DNA from: Cryptomeria japonica
Lineage: Eukaryota > Streptophyta > Pinopsida > Cupressales > Cupressaceae
Direction: 5' to 3'
Length of the DNA: 64,000 nt
Assembly: GCF_030272615.1 (NCBI RefSeq)
Contig: NC_081406.1
Location: forward strand, 473,133,900-473,197,899
Shown: positions 12,701 to 23,447 of the stretch, piece by piece
Numbering within the stretch: the stretch's first letter is position 1
How the letters are laid out: each line of letters starts with the position of its first letter
Position numbers and translations under genes: made by a program
Notes under the pieces: model-generated
Databases searched by the model: none
Seen by the model: the letters and a program-made list of their open reading frames with translations, nothing else
What the model was told of the DNA's origin: nothing

Positions 12701-13253
12701 TGCTGGCAGAGAACATCCGGTATCCAATCACCATGCATGCATATTTCACGAGGTCATCCTTGATGGAATTAACAGTCATTCCTCGTGAGTCTCTCACTGA
12801 ACCAGTGAGCTTGGACATTTCTGTCTTGCTGACCTTGCTAAGGGCTGGTACTTCCCCTATATTGCAGAAACCAGTGATGGTATGAATAACTTGTGGAGTG
12901 ATATCATGCGTTCTTTCCAGGTACATCTTGTCACCATGAACTCTGCTCAGAATGATTCTAATGTGGTCATCTGAGAAATCCTCTAGGAAGTAAACTGCAT
13001 TGTGAAGTTTCTTCTTCTCCAAAATGCTATACTCCGGTTTGATCTTTTTATCTTTCCCACAGAATAGACCTAGCTACGAATGGATCACAAGAGACCCTAG
13101 GTCTTTGATTTTGCAGTCTATATAATCTGAAATCCCTTCTTCTACTATAACCCCAGCCGGTACTTGTGACAAACCATTATATTTCGATTTTATTTGAATG
13201 AAATCCATAGAATCGACAGTTGCACTAGAACTATCATGAGATGCGGAAGCCAT
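9784..13253 (-). pseudogene. ORF2 of the non-autonomous element, copy 2 (unknown function)
   Basis: Paralogue of the frame at 3540-6852, starting at the ATG at 13253 (MASASHDSS). It keeps one frame except for a 1-bp loss in a T run near 11826, where copy 1 has one more T. A stop at 13074-13076 is TAG where copy 1 has CAG (6673-6675). The N-terminal region, basic linker, acidic helix (DDFNDDEKEVVEKK), Glu/Lys-rich helix and C-terminal helices follow in the same order. The Glu/Lys stretch is about 15 codons shorter than in copy 1. The C-terminal end is uncertain, because the open frame runs into the sequence before the polypurine tract; the natural stop is probably near 9990. Confidence 0.7.
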
Positions 13254-13700
13254 GATTAAAACTGAAAACTCGAGAAATACCTTTCAAAAATTGTGAATTT
13301 AGGGCTTTCAGATTCTACTTCACCTCACACTCCGTCGATTGCAGAATCACCGCTTTGCTTTCTTCTCTTGACCGTTTGCAATTTGCTTTTGAATCTCCTT
13401 CAAGGTTTCCAACTTTCTCTAAATCGCAACACAAATCACTTTATCATCACTCTGCGCTTGAAAACCTTCTTTGCTTCGAAAAATGATACTGAGAAATGAT
13501 TTGAAAAATTCCTTTTAAGCATATTCCTCACCAACCGTAATTAATACTCCACCATTAGGGCATAAACCCTAATTTTCCTTTTACCACTTCTAGTCTTCTG
13601 CCAAATGATAGGTATTGCATACCGGTTAAGGTCTTTTAACGGTGTAAACCAGGGATTCAAAACATTTTTACCGTTTACTCCCCCTAAGCTTTTTTGATGC
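13254..13700 (-). other. Spacer between gag and ORF2, copy 2
   Basis: Counterpart of 6853-7298 with scattered substitutions. No supported frame. Confidence 0.5.
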
Positions 13701-14999
13701 TTAGTTTGTCAGTTTTGTTATTTCCACACTAGGTGCAGAAATCAATTCTTCTTGTAACACCACTGGTTTCTTCTTCCAGGTTTTGTTCATATCCACTTGA
13801 ACAGTGTCAATATCAATCTTTCCTTCCGGAGTGACCGGTATGTCATCCGATATGTTCTTTCTTGATCTACAAAATCTGACAATGTGACCCGGTTTGTTGC
13901 AATGATAGCAAACCATTCCAGGTGCTCTCCAAGGTCCATTATTCATGTTGTCGTTCTTCCTCCTACATGTTGTAACAGTGTGACCATGACCATGACAGAC
14001 CATGCAGTTTGCTCTCCATCTGGTTGCTGCTTGATAGCCACCGCTTCTTGACTGATGATTGAAGGCATTAAACCAGTTGTGATTCTGGTTCACAAAAGGT
14101 TCAGGACCAACTCCTTGGGTCCTCTAAGGATATATTCCAATGTTGTTCATAATAGACCTGCATTCAGATGCTCTATGCCCAAACTTGTTGCATGCATAAT
14201 AGTTACCATTGAATTTATAGGCTCTAGGCTTGTCATTTAGAAAATAATGAAAATTATTGTAAGCCTTACTCCTACATACGTTTGTAGTATGTCCTTCTTT
14301 AAGACAGTTAAAGCAAACAGGTTTAAACTTTTTCTTACCCTTATCCTTTGATGTTGGTTGATTCTTTGATGTTCCAACATTTGTACCAGAGGTCTCAGCT
14401 TGCTCATGACCAGAATAACCAAGTCCATCAGTATTCTTGACAGGTTTGGCAGATTCAAGCTTTTTCTCTAGCTTGACAGTACTCTTGTTGAACTTAGCAA
14501 GTATTTCCTTTGACTCAGAGAGTTCTTTGGAAATAGCAGCATTTGTTTCCATCAGGTTTTCATTCTCAGAGATGGCAATGTTTTGTAATCCCTGCATGTC
14601 TTCCTTTTCCACTTTGCTCGCATGGAGTGGAGTAGTTAGGGCACTGATCTCTTGCTTCATCTTGGAGTTTTCATGATCTTTGTCTTTGACCAGATCTTCA
14701 GCTTTCCTTCGGTTCTCAAGCTCTTGACACATTCAGATAGTCAGTCCTTCCAATTATTTTCTCAAGTTGGAATTGGATTCATTCAGCTTTTCTACTTCTT
14801 GAATCAGGGCTTCCACGTCCTCTTCATCAGAAGAACTATTTTTAGATAGCTCCATCAACTTTTCAACATGTTCTCTCCTTTTTGCCTGAGAGGCCTTGTA
14901 TTTTACCATAAGATCATCATAGGCTTGCTCAGACTAAGTGAGTTGATGAGTAAGTTCCCTCAATGTGTATTCCCCTATATCTCTTTCCAAGTGGTTAAA
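13701..14999 (-). pseudogene. gag-like protein of the non-autonomous element, copy 2
   Basis: Paralogue of 7299-8575. The ATG of copy 1 is ATA here, so the start is lost. The coiled coil is followed by four zinc knuckles: CFNCLKEGHTTNVC (intact), YYACNKFGHRASEC (first Cys is Tyr), CMVCHGHGHTVTTC (intact) and CYHCNKPGHIVRFC (intact). Stops lie near 14930 (TAG), 14753 (TAA), 14735 (TGA where copy 1 has CGA) and 14124 (TAG, apparently shared with copy 1). Between the copies each of the four knuckles survives at least in large part, so the ancestral protein probably had all four. Confidence 0.75.
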
Positions 15000-15013
15000 C
15001 TTAGAGAAAGGTT

Positions 15014-15028
15014 GGCTCTGATACCAAT
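15014..15028 (-). promoter_or_regulatory. Primer-binding site, internal region 2
   Basis: Plus strand GGCTCTGATACCAAT beside LTR C; identical to the site at 8611. Confidence 0.88.
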
Positions 15029-16155
15029 TGATGAATACTAAGAGGGGGGTGAATTAGTATGCCAAAAATCTTTGTACTTAAACACTTTGCTAGACTAACA
15101 GTAAACCGATAAAATAGTTTACCAGACAAACCAGTTAGCACATATGCAAACCAAATAGAAAATAAAGCATTCACCCACAGAAGCACAAACACCATAACAC
15201 AAGAGATTTTGATGTGGAAACCCAAATGGGAAAAACCATGGTGAGATGGAACTCACAAGTAACTATCTCCAAAATAGGAACCAGACCGGTTAAGGTCATA
15301 CAATGTTCTTTACCAGAATAGATCCTGTTAGGAATCTCAATCTCTTTTAGGAGATAAGTTCAGTTAAAGACTACCTTGCTAGAGGATTTTAGATCCACAT
15401 ATGTAAACCACCTTGTTAGAGGATTTACAAAAGGCTTTTGGGCCTACCCAGTTAGGGCTACAAACTTGTCAAAGATGTGAGTAATCAACAAGTGAGTGAT
15501 CTAGCTAATAGCACAGATTGCTTGGTTAGATCCTTGATAGCTCGTTCCTAATGCATTCCAACATTACTTCAGTCTTCTACACATTCATACTCTCTCTAAC
15601 TCCTCAACCACCTTAAACCCTAGCAACAACATCAACAACCTAAAACCCTAGACATGATGTCCTTATAAAGGAATCTGATTTCATGTCAGTCCAATAGGAT
15701 TACAATACAATTTCCTAGGTTCAATGCATCTAGACATATTCTGTAACATGACACAAAAAGCACCGTTAAAGTGTCGGCACCGTCAAACAATCGGTGGATG
15801 GTAACTCATTACAAAATGTTGGTTGGTAACTCATCACAGAGTATTAGCGGTTCATACAAAATACCAGTTTAAGCTAAATACCGGTTGCCGGTTTGACAAA
15901 ATGAAGATTAGGAAATATGTGTTATGCTACTTTGATCCTTCGTACCACTTGAGATCCTCAAACCGCTTGGGGTCAACATACCGCTTTAGATCAGTAATCA
16001 CTTTCTGCAAAACACCAATAGTGTAAGGACTATAATGCATCATACCAGTTGGAACAAGTACCGGTTGAGCTTTAACTAATACATACAAAAGTGATCTCAA
16101 TGCAAGTGTGTGTCCATCAATGACAATCACAACATAATCATCAAAAATGCCAACA
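15029..16155 (-). repeat. LTR C of the composite (outer, 5' LTR)
   Basis: Starts TGATGAATAC, ends AATGCCAACA, followed by the duplication GGGAT at 16156-16160. Same length class as LTR A (1,127 against 1,128 bp) and without the two deletions of LTR B. Confidence 0.9.
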
Positions 16156-16340
16156 GGGATTTGTAGTGTCGATCGGATAGACAATGGATCTAGTTATTTA
16201 CCTTGGCGCTTGCATGGAGGTTTTCACCAAGGTACTTGTCCATAGCGCCACAAAGTGGTTTTCACTAGTGGACAGATTGTTTTCTTTTTCTGATTTTCTC
16301 TTCTTCTTTTTTTTTTTGACAATTTAGGACTTCCTGAGGA

Positions 16341-17768
16341 CTAGGCATAAAATATTTTGAGGTGCATGATATTCATTGGATCATCCAAAGGATCACCTTC
16401 AGGAGTACCCAACTGATAAGCTCCCCATCCATATTTTGTTGTGATTACATATGGTCCAAGCCAATTAGGCTGAAACTTTCCTTTCTTTTCTCTTTCTTGG
16501 AGGTTTTTCCGATTCTCCATGAGAACAAGATCACCAATTTGGAATTCCCGGGTTCTGACTTTGTTGTGATAACTCATGCGCAGACAGTTCTGATATACCC
16601 AAAGATGGTTCAAGTCCTTGAGGTGCCTTTCATCTAACAATTCTAGCTCTTGTAATCGGGCAATTCTGTATTCTTCCTCTGGTAGGATATTTTGTAGTGA
16701 TACCCTTAGAGAGGGGATCTTGATCTCAAAGGGAAGGATGGTTTCAGAGCCAAAGACTAGGGAATAAGGAGTGGCATCTATGGGGGTGTGGACGGAGGTG
16801 CGATAGGCCCATAGAGCAGGATGGAGTTGGAGGTGCCAATCACGACCAGCTTCATTGGCTGTCTTTTTGAGGATTTTGATTAGTGTTTTATTAGAAGCCT
16901 CAGCTTGGCCATTGCCTTGGGGGTAATATGGGGTGAAAAAGCGATGTTGAATGTTGAATTTTTTGTAGAGTTCTTTGACATCCTGGTTTTTAAATTGTCT
17001 CCCATTATCTGTGATAATGACTTTGGGAATGCCATATCGGCAGATCAAATAGTTTAGGATGAATTTGGATATCTATTTACCAGTGGTAAAAGTGAGAGGG
17101 ATAGCCTCTACCCACTTGGTGAAATACTCAGTGGCGGTGATAATGAATTTATGTCCATTGGAAGATGGAGGGTGGATTTTCCCAATGAAATCGATCCCCC
17201 ACTGTGAGAAGGGCCATGGTGTAATAAATGGCTGCAATTCTTGTGATGGTACATGAATCTTGTCACCATGTTGTTGGCAAGGGATGCATTTCTTCACATA
17301 GTTATATGCATCTACTTCCATTTTAGGCCAATAGTATCCTATTCTCAAAAAAAAATTAGCCAATGTGAGCCCACTTGAGTGTGCCCCACAAATACCCTCA
17401 TGTACTTCATATAATGCCCATTCTGCCTCTTGTTTATCTAAACACCTTATGAGGGAACCATCAAAATGCCTTCTGAATAGAGTGTCTGCAAGGATGGTGT
17501 AACGAGCACATCGGCGAATGAAGGTTTGTTGTTGGGTTTTAGTTAGATGTGGGGGAATGGTATTGTCTTTGAGGAAAGAGAAGGTTTCTTGGTACCAAGG
17601 GGACTCGAAACCAACGGGAAAACACACCATTTCAGACTCTGGTAGGTCATATGCTGGCATCTGAAGGAGGGAGTCAATGGTGGCCATTGCATTTGCAGCC
17701 CTATTGTTAGTTCGTGCGATTTGATCAAACTTGATTGCTGTGAAATGTTGTTTAAGATCTTCAACCAT
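16341..17768 (-). pseudogene. Gypsy integrase
   Basis: Joins element DNA to the host chromosome. Visible parts: a zinc-binding region with HEGICGAHSSG and CIPCQQHGDK (about 17270-17400); the core with WGIDFIGKIH (first Asp, near 17190), IITDNGRQFKNQ (second Asp, near 17010) and NGQAEASNKTLIKIL (catalytic Glu, near 16900); then a C-terminal region with FQPNWLGPYVI. All three acidic residues are present. One break lies between 17073 and 17048. Length and order are normal for a Gypsy integrase. The frame ends at 16341 and a T/C-rich stretch follows. Confidence 0.85.
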
Positions 17769-18680
17769 GGTACAGTAAGGAAGGATTTTATCATCTTTTG
17801 TCTAATACTCATCATTGACTTGTTTTATGACGAGTTGGGAATCACCATAGACTTGTAACTCTTTTATTTTCTTGTATGATTTGGGGATGCCATCTCCTTG
17901 AGGTGTGACCAATAATACTCTTGCCCTTGATCCATTTTGGGTGCAGGATCCATCAAAGTATAGTTGCCATGTGGAGGATGTGGAAACAGTCATAATGAAC
18001 TCATCTGGTAATTCTATGAGAAGAGGATGGTCACCTGGAAGCAGAGCTTTAGCCAACTGATCTGCAATGACCTGTCCCTTGATTGTCTTTCTGTCCACAT
18101 ATTTGATGTCAAACTCACTTAGGATCATGACCCATTTGGCGGTTCTATTAGTGAGAGCAGCTTTTGACAGGAGATATTTAAGTGGATCAATTTTAGCAAT
18201 TAGCTTTGTTTTGTTGTTTAGCATATAGAGCCAAAGTTTTTGTGTGCTAAACACCAATGCCAAGAAATCTCTTTCAATAGGGGTATAATTGAGTTCATAC
18301 CCTACCAATGTTCAACTAATGTAGAAAATGGCATGTTCCTTTCCTTGGTCATCTGTCTGTGCCAATAATGTCCCCAATGCCACTACAGTAGCACATATAT
18401 ACAAAATAAGGGGTTTTCCAGGAGTAGGAGGCATCAACACTGGAAGTGATGCTAGATATTCTTTTAGTTTCTCAAAGGCCTTTTAGCATAAGCAGTCCCA
18501 TTTTAATTTTGTGTCCTTGCACAGGAGGTGTGCAAATCGATGGCACTTATCTGCTAGTTGTGAAATAAAGCGTCTAAGAGATTGTAGTTTTCCCTGGAGA
18601 CTGCACAGTTGTATGAGAGTTTTTGGTGGAGGCATTTCCATGATAGCTTTGACTTTTGCCGGATAGACCTCGATGCCTCT
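17769..18680 (-). pseudogene. Gypsy RNase H and second RNase H-like domain
   Basis: The first domain covers about 18480-18000 and has the usual connection motifs (YTPIERDFLALVFSTQKL, then KTIKGQVIADQLAK). A TAG-type break near 18309 interrupts it. A second RNase H-like segment follows at about 17990-17800, with LYFDGSCTQNGSRARVLL and the partner ELQVYGDSQLVIKQVN, giving the Asp residues expected of such a fold. Having this extra domain between RNase H and integrase is a hallmark of Tat-lineage elements. The domains degrade the RNA of the RNA-DNA hybrid; the role of the second copy is not settled. Confidence 0.75.
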
Positions 18681-18698
18681 GCAGAAAACAATGAATCC

Positions 18699-19784
18699 TC
18701 ATAATTTTTCCAATGTGACTCCAAACACACACTTTTTGGGATTCAAACGTAGTTTGTATTTTTCTAATCTTTCAAAGATCTGCTTTAGAATGGGAATGTG
18801 TTCTTTCCTTGTCTTAGATTTGCCTAGCAAATCATCCACATAGTCCTCCATAATTTTGTGTAAGAGGTCATGAAAAATTATCGTCATGGCACATTGATAT
18901 GTAGCACCCGCATTTTTGAGGCCAAAAGGCATTACCCGATAACAGAAAGTCCCGCATGGTGTTGTGAATGTAGTTTTATGTTGATCCTCGTCTACAATCC
19001 TGATTTGGTTATATCCTAAAAATTTGTCCATAAGTGACAGCATCTCATGTCCTGCTGTAAGGTCCATAATCATATCTATATTGGGGAGCAAGAAATCATC
19101 TTTAGGAAAAGCTCTATTTAGATCTCAAAAATCTGTGTAGATGTGGATGCCCCCAGCTGGTTTGCCGACAGGTACAATGTTGGAAACCCATTCAGCGTAG
19201 TCTATTGGTTTGATGAATTTTGCATCTAACATATTTTGGAGTTCCACCTTGACTAGGAGTGCAATATGTGGGTGCATTTTACTTAATTTTTGTTTTACAA
19301 GTTTTGCATCTGGGCGAACAGCAAGATTGTGAACCACCAACGCAGGATCCAACCCTGGCATATCGGCATAGGACCATGCAAAATTGATTTTTACCTCAGT
19401 AAGGAAGTTGATGAAATCTTGTTTCTGTTTTTTTGTGAGGGACTTAGCAATGAGAACATTTTGTGGGATGACTTTGGTGCCCATGTTAATGTTGTCTATT
19501 TCTTCTATCAACAAATTTGATCTATCTTGTGGAAGGTAACCAATGGTAGGGAGGTCAAGTCCCTCATCGTCAAGTGCCATTTCCAGGTTTTCACTTTCGG
19601 ATACGCCCTTTGTTTTTATTTTTTGTTCATCTAAAGGTGCCTCAAGGAGGTTTTCACCTAGGGAGTCATGTCTTTTCCTTTTATTATCTTTTTTGTGGCT
19701 AAGGGAATTAACCTGACTACCAAAGTATCCCTTTTCATGTAGTTGAATGTCATCGACTTTGTTACAACTTTCTAGATTTTGCAC
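18699..19784 (-). pseudogene. Gypsy reverse transcriptase
   Basis: Copies element RNA into DNA. The frame from 19784 carries the N-terminal linker and the first RT blocks (NMLDAKFIKPIDYAEWVSNI, VPVGKPAGGIHIYTDF). A break near 19122 follows. The frame from 19091 carries LDKFLGYNQI-type and TTFTTPCGTFCYRVMPFGLK blocks, then the catalytic DYVDDLL at about 18830-18848 and LRLNPKKCVFGV. Two of the three catalytic aspartates (YVDD) are intact; the first block reads LMDKFLGYNQ, which keeps an Asp. Order and length are normal. Confidence 0.85.
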
Positions 19785-19841
19785 CGTCAGGAGAGTAATG
19801 AGAGCATTATCGTCAGCGCAGATATCTAAAGTGGGTTTGTC

Positions 19842-21119
19842 TCATTGGCCCCAATCAATGAGTTTAGGATGGACAAGATGTAGCTCGTGTGATGTGGGAG
19901 GGATTATGGGGGTGATGGTATTGATGTAAGCGTCAAAGAAGATATCTTTCTTGTATTCATAAGGCATTTCATGGAATTCCTCTTCATCAGTGCTTTCCAT
20001 ATCCAAAGAAGGACTAGAAAGGGCACCGATGATAGTAATATTAGGCACTGGGGTGTACCCTAAGCCTTTGTTGTATTTGTAGGAGATAGGATTTATGGGT
20101 TCTTTTCTTCCTTTCTCCTCTGGTCCCAAGCCGTGTCCTGTGTAACCCATTTTTTCAACTATGGCAGATGCTTTTGGGTACATTTTTTTGGATACTTTTG
20201 TTGGATCATCATCCTCTTCCTGGTACAACCAAGAAGAGACATTTGCTTCAAGGCTCTCCTCATTAAGTGGGCCCCATTGCTGGAAGGTGGTATTTTGGCA
20301 TTGCATGACTGGTTTCGGGTCCTTTTTGAGCTCTTTTGGTTTGCCAAATGACTTAGGAGAGAGAGGGATGTTTCCTATTAATAAGATGTCCTCCAATTTG
20401 TATTCTCCAGAGCCATTGTCCAAGATCTTGATTTGATTATCTGGTTTGGATGAAGTGGAGGCAACATTTGATGCATTAGATGGAGGTGTTGGCGAGGGTC
20501 TATTTAGTGGACAATGATACGGATGCTTCCCCTCTAATAGTTTGCAATATTGAAAAGGTTGGGGATCACCTTTGATAGTGATCTCTCTTCTATTATAGGG
20601 AAATTTGATGCATTGGTGATAGGTGGAGGGTACGGCTTGCAAGGAATGAATCCATGGCTGCCCGAGGAGAATGTTGTAGGGGAGATCAAGATCTAGTACT
20701 TGGCAAGGGGTTTCAATTGTAATGGGGCCCACTTGAAGAGGTAAGGTGATCATGCCCTTTGAAACTCTTTCTGCATCATCATATGCCTTTATTGTGATCC
20801 TTCTTGATGTGTCTACCAAATCCTCAGAAAGTCTCAATTGTTTTATTAATTTGTATGTACACAGATTAAGCCTGGATCCACCATCTATCAAGATACGTTT
20901 GACCTTATGCTTGTGGATAAGAGCTTTGATGTGCAAAGATTTGTTATGGTCTTCATCTACGGGAGCATCTTTGGAGGTAAATACAAGGTGTTGCTGGGCA
21001 GCAAGGTTTCCAATGAGGGCTTGGAATTGGGTGGCGTTAATGTTATTAGGAACATGTGATTCAAGAAGGGCTTGTTCCAAAATTTCTTTATGGACCGGGG
21101 AAGTCTTAAGAAGTTCCAA
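19842..21119 (-). pseudogene. Gypsy aspartic protease with a G-patch domain
   Basis: The 425-residue stretch has a retroviral-type protease near its N-terminus: ILIDGGSRLNLCTYKLI (about 20850-20895), with Asp-Gly-Gly in place of the more usual DTG/DSG, then PYNILLGQPWIHSL (about 20640-20700). About 200 residues further on comes a G-patch motif, with VEKMGYTGHGLGPEEKGR and YNKGLGY (about 20050-20190), matching the Gly spacing of that RNA-binding module. G-patch is known next to protease in some retroviruses and in plant Gypsy proteins. A stop ends this stretch at 19842, and RT follows in the same frame. Confidence 0.78.
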
Positions 21120-21149
21120 AATGGAGATTTATGGGGGAGTCTTCCCAAG

Positions 21150-23447
21150 CTAGTCAAGGAGGTCATATCGACAGGTGGAAGACATGGGCGGGGGGTTTGG
21201 TGGGGGAGGGACTCCTTGGATGGTGATTTTACCTCGGTGTGTAGTTACATTGCAGTCATTCTGGAAATGGGAGGTGGAAGGCGTGGCGCCCTGAATGACT
21301 ATCCTAGCAGGATTTGGTCTATTTTTGGAACAAGGAGGATTAACTCCTTGGATGGTTATGACATTGACATGATTGTCTGCAGGTTCAATGCAACCTACTA
21401 AAAAATCAAAGTTGGTTATGTGATTAGTGTAGTCATAACCCATTGCGTTAGATGATGAGCCTTTTCCTTTATCATGCTTTGGGAAGGGTTCCTGGTACAT
21501 TTTGAGTTTGTCATTGTTATTACCAGGTTTTGCATTTGCTACTTCAATCTCACCCCTATCAATGAGATCTTGTATGTAGATTTTCAATTTCATACACTTT
21601 CGTGTATCATGCCCCTTGATATGATGGTATTCACAATACTCATTTTCGTTATACCATCTTGGTTTAGGTTGATTGGGGTCAAACGAGCGAGTGATTGGAA
21701 AAACCACTGCACCCGCTTGGACAAGTTTTTGAAACACCATTTCAATAGGCTCAGCCAGAGGAGTGAAGTCTCTTGGAGTCTTGTTATTCGGTCAGGGTGG
21801 TCATCCCTGGATTGAGACATTGTTGTGAGGTTTTTGGGATTGATTTTGATTATTTTGATTATTTAATTGATCACTATTGGTGGTGGATTTTGGGGGAGCA
21901 GCCATGGTTTGGACCCACTTTGCATCAGTTACACCATCATTGACCATGTTTTTGTTTTTAGACCAGAATTTTGGCTTGTCGTTATGATAAGAGGAAGAAC
22001 TTTGTGTTGAATTCTGGTAATGTTTCAAGGTTCCTTCCTCCAACAAGACACGCTCGAGGGTGAGGCCCTTATCGGTCAATTTTTGGAAGGATTTGATAAA
22101 TTGGGAAATTAAGGGTCTTGAAAGTTCAGGCACCAAGTTCTTTTGAAATATCTCAATTTGATGTTGTTCTGGCATGTCCCACTGGAATTTCTTGATAAGA
22201 TGTCACCATCTTTGTAGGAAATTGGTGAAGGTTTCTCCGAGCCTTTGTTTTGTATTGCATAGGTCCATCATAGAAACATCATTAACCATGTTGTAAGCAT
22301 AGTGGGCCACAAATTTTTCTGCCAAGTCTGGAAAGGAGACAATGGAACCTCATCATAGAGATGAGAACCATGCCAGGGCGTCTCCCATGAGACTCTTGGG
22401 AAAGAGTCTGCAAAGATAAAGGTCACTATAAGAGACTTCTTGGCATAAGCTGTGGAATTCTCAGACATGGTCACGGGGGTCTCCTTTGCCTTCATACTTG
22501 GTGAATTTGGGGGTCTCAAATCTCGAGGGGTAGGGTGCAACTGATATAGATGGGTCGTAAGGACAAGGGAAAAACTCTTCGAATGAGTAAGTTTTCCTTT
22601 TATTAGTCCTTTCTTTCATGTCCTTGATGATATTTTTCATGTCTTGAATTTCCTTGATGAGGTCTTGTTGTGGACTTTGATAACGATGAATTGTATTTTC
22701 CCCAAGAATTGGATGAGCCAAAGAAGGTGCACCACCACCAATATATTGATATGATGAGGAGGCGAGAACATGGGATGTGAGGACCGATGTCATAGGGATT
22801 TGTGTGATAATTGGTTGCAGTCCGCAAACTGTTGTGATGGGATTGAGTATAGCTCAGATAAAACTTGCGATGTTGTTGGCAGGAAGGGAAGTTTGTGGAA
22901 TAGAAATATGTGGTTGAATGGAAGGAGGTGGTATAGAAGTGTGTTGGAGAATAGATGAGATCAGATGTGATAGTGGTATAGATGGTAAGGAGGAAGAAGG
23001 TGGGATGGAGACTATGGTGGGAGGTGCCACAGGTGGCGTTGATTGAGCTTGGATGATTGATGGGGTTGCAATTGATTGAATTTGAATAATAGGTGCAGCA
23101 CTTTGTGTGGGAGCGAGGTCTCCTTGTGGTTGTTGGGCAAGAGCGGATCTATTAAATTTAGGTGGAAGTTGAGCTCCATTTTCAAGGAGAGTTTTTAGAA
23201 GTGCAATAAGATTGTGTTGAATAAAATTTTCCATCATCTCTTGGTTATAAGAATCCTCTAGGAAAGTTTGCACTTCCGGAGAGAGTTCATCTTGGCTAAC
23301 CATGTTAGAATCTTGGCTTTGATCTTGATTGCTAGATTGCCCACTTTGTGTAGGATCTTGTGTGGGATCTTCATATAGGACACTAATGTTTGGCATGCTA
23401 TATTGTTGTTTAGCCATCTTTCTCTTTTGGGATCGAGTTGTGACCAT
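21150..23447 (-). pseudogene. Gypsy gag
   Basis: Starts at an ATG at 23447 (MVTTRSQKRK). An N-terminal Pro/Gln/Ser-rich part is followed by a coiled stretch (LIKEIQDMKNIIKDMKER, about 22610-22690). A Retrotrans_gag-type domain (about 22540-22060) includes GDALAWFSSL and NTKQRLGETFTNFL, read through three or four TGA codons. A single knuckle-like motif CEYHHIKGHDTRKC (about 21596-21640) follows. The TGA codons near 22463, 22350 and 22195 stand where Arg (CGA) would fit. The protein forms the particle that packages element RNA. Confidence 0.75.

Larger units (their letters stand above)
2154..16155 (-). mobile_element. Composite non-autonomous LTR retrotransposon: LTR-internal-LTR-internal-LTR
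   Basis: Three direct repeats of about 1.1 kb (2154-3281, 8626-9728, 15029-16155) separate two near-identical internal regions of about 5.3 kb. Each internal region, read on the minus strand, has a primer site complementary to initiator Met tRNA, a coiled-coil/zinc-knuckle gag, a long second frame (ORF2) and a polypurine tract. No protease, reverse transcriptase, RNase H or integrase is visible. The whole block is flanked by one perfect 5-bp duplication, GGGAT, at 2149-2153 and 16156-16160; the inner junctions have no duplication. This fits one insertion followed by LTR-LTR unequal recombination, rather than two separate insertions. The host site is the 3' tail of the Gypsy element. Confidence 0.88.
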
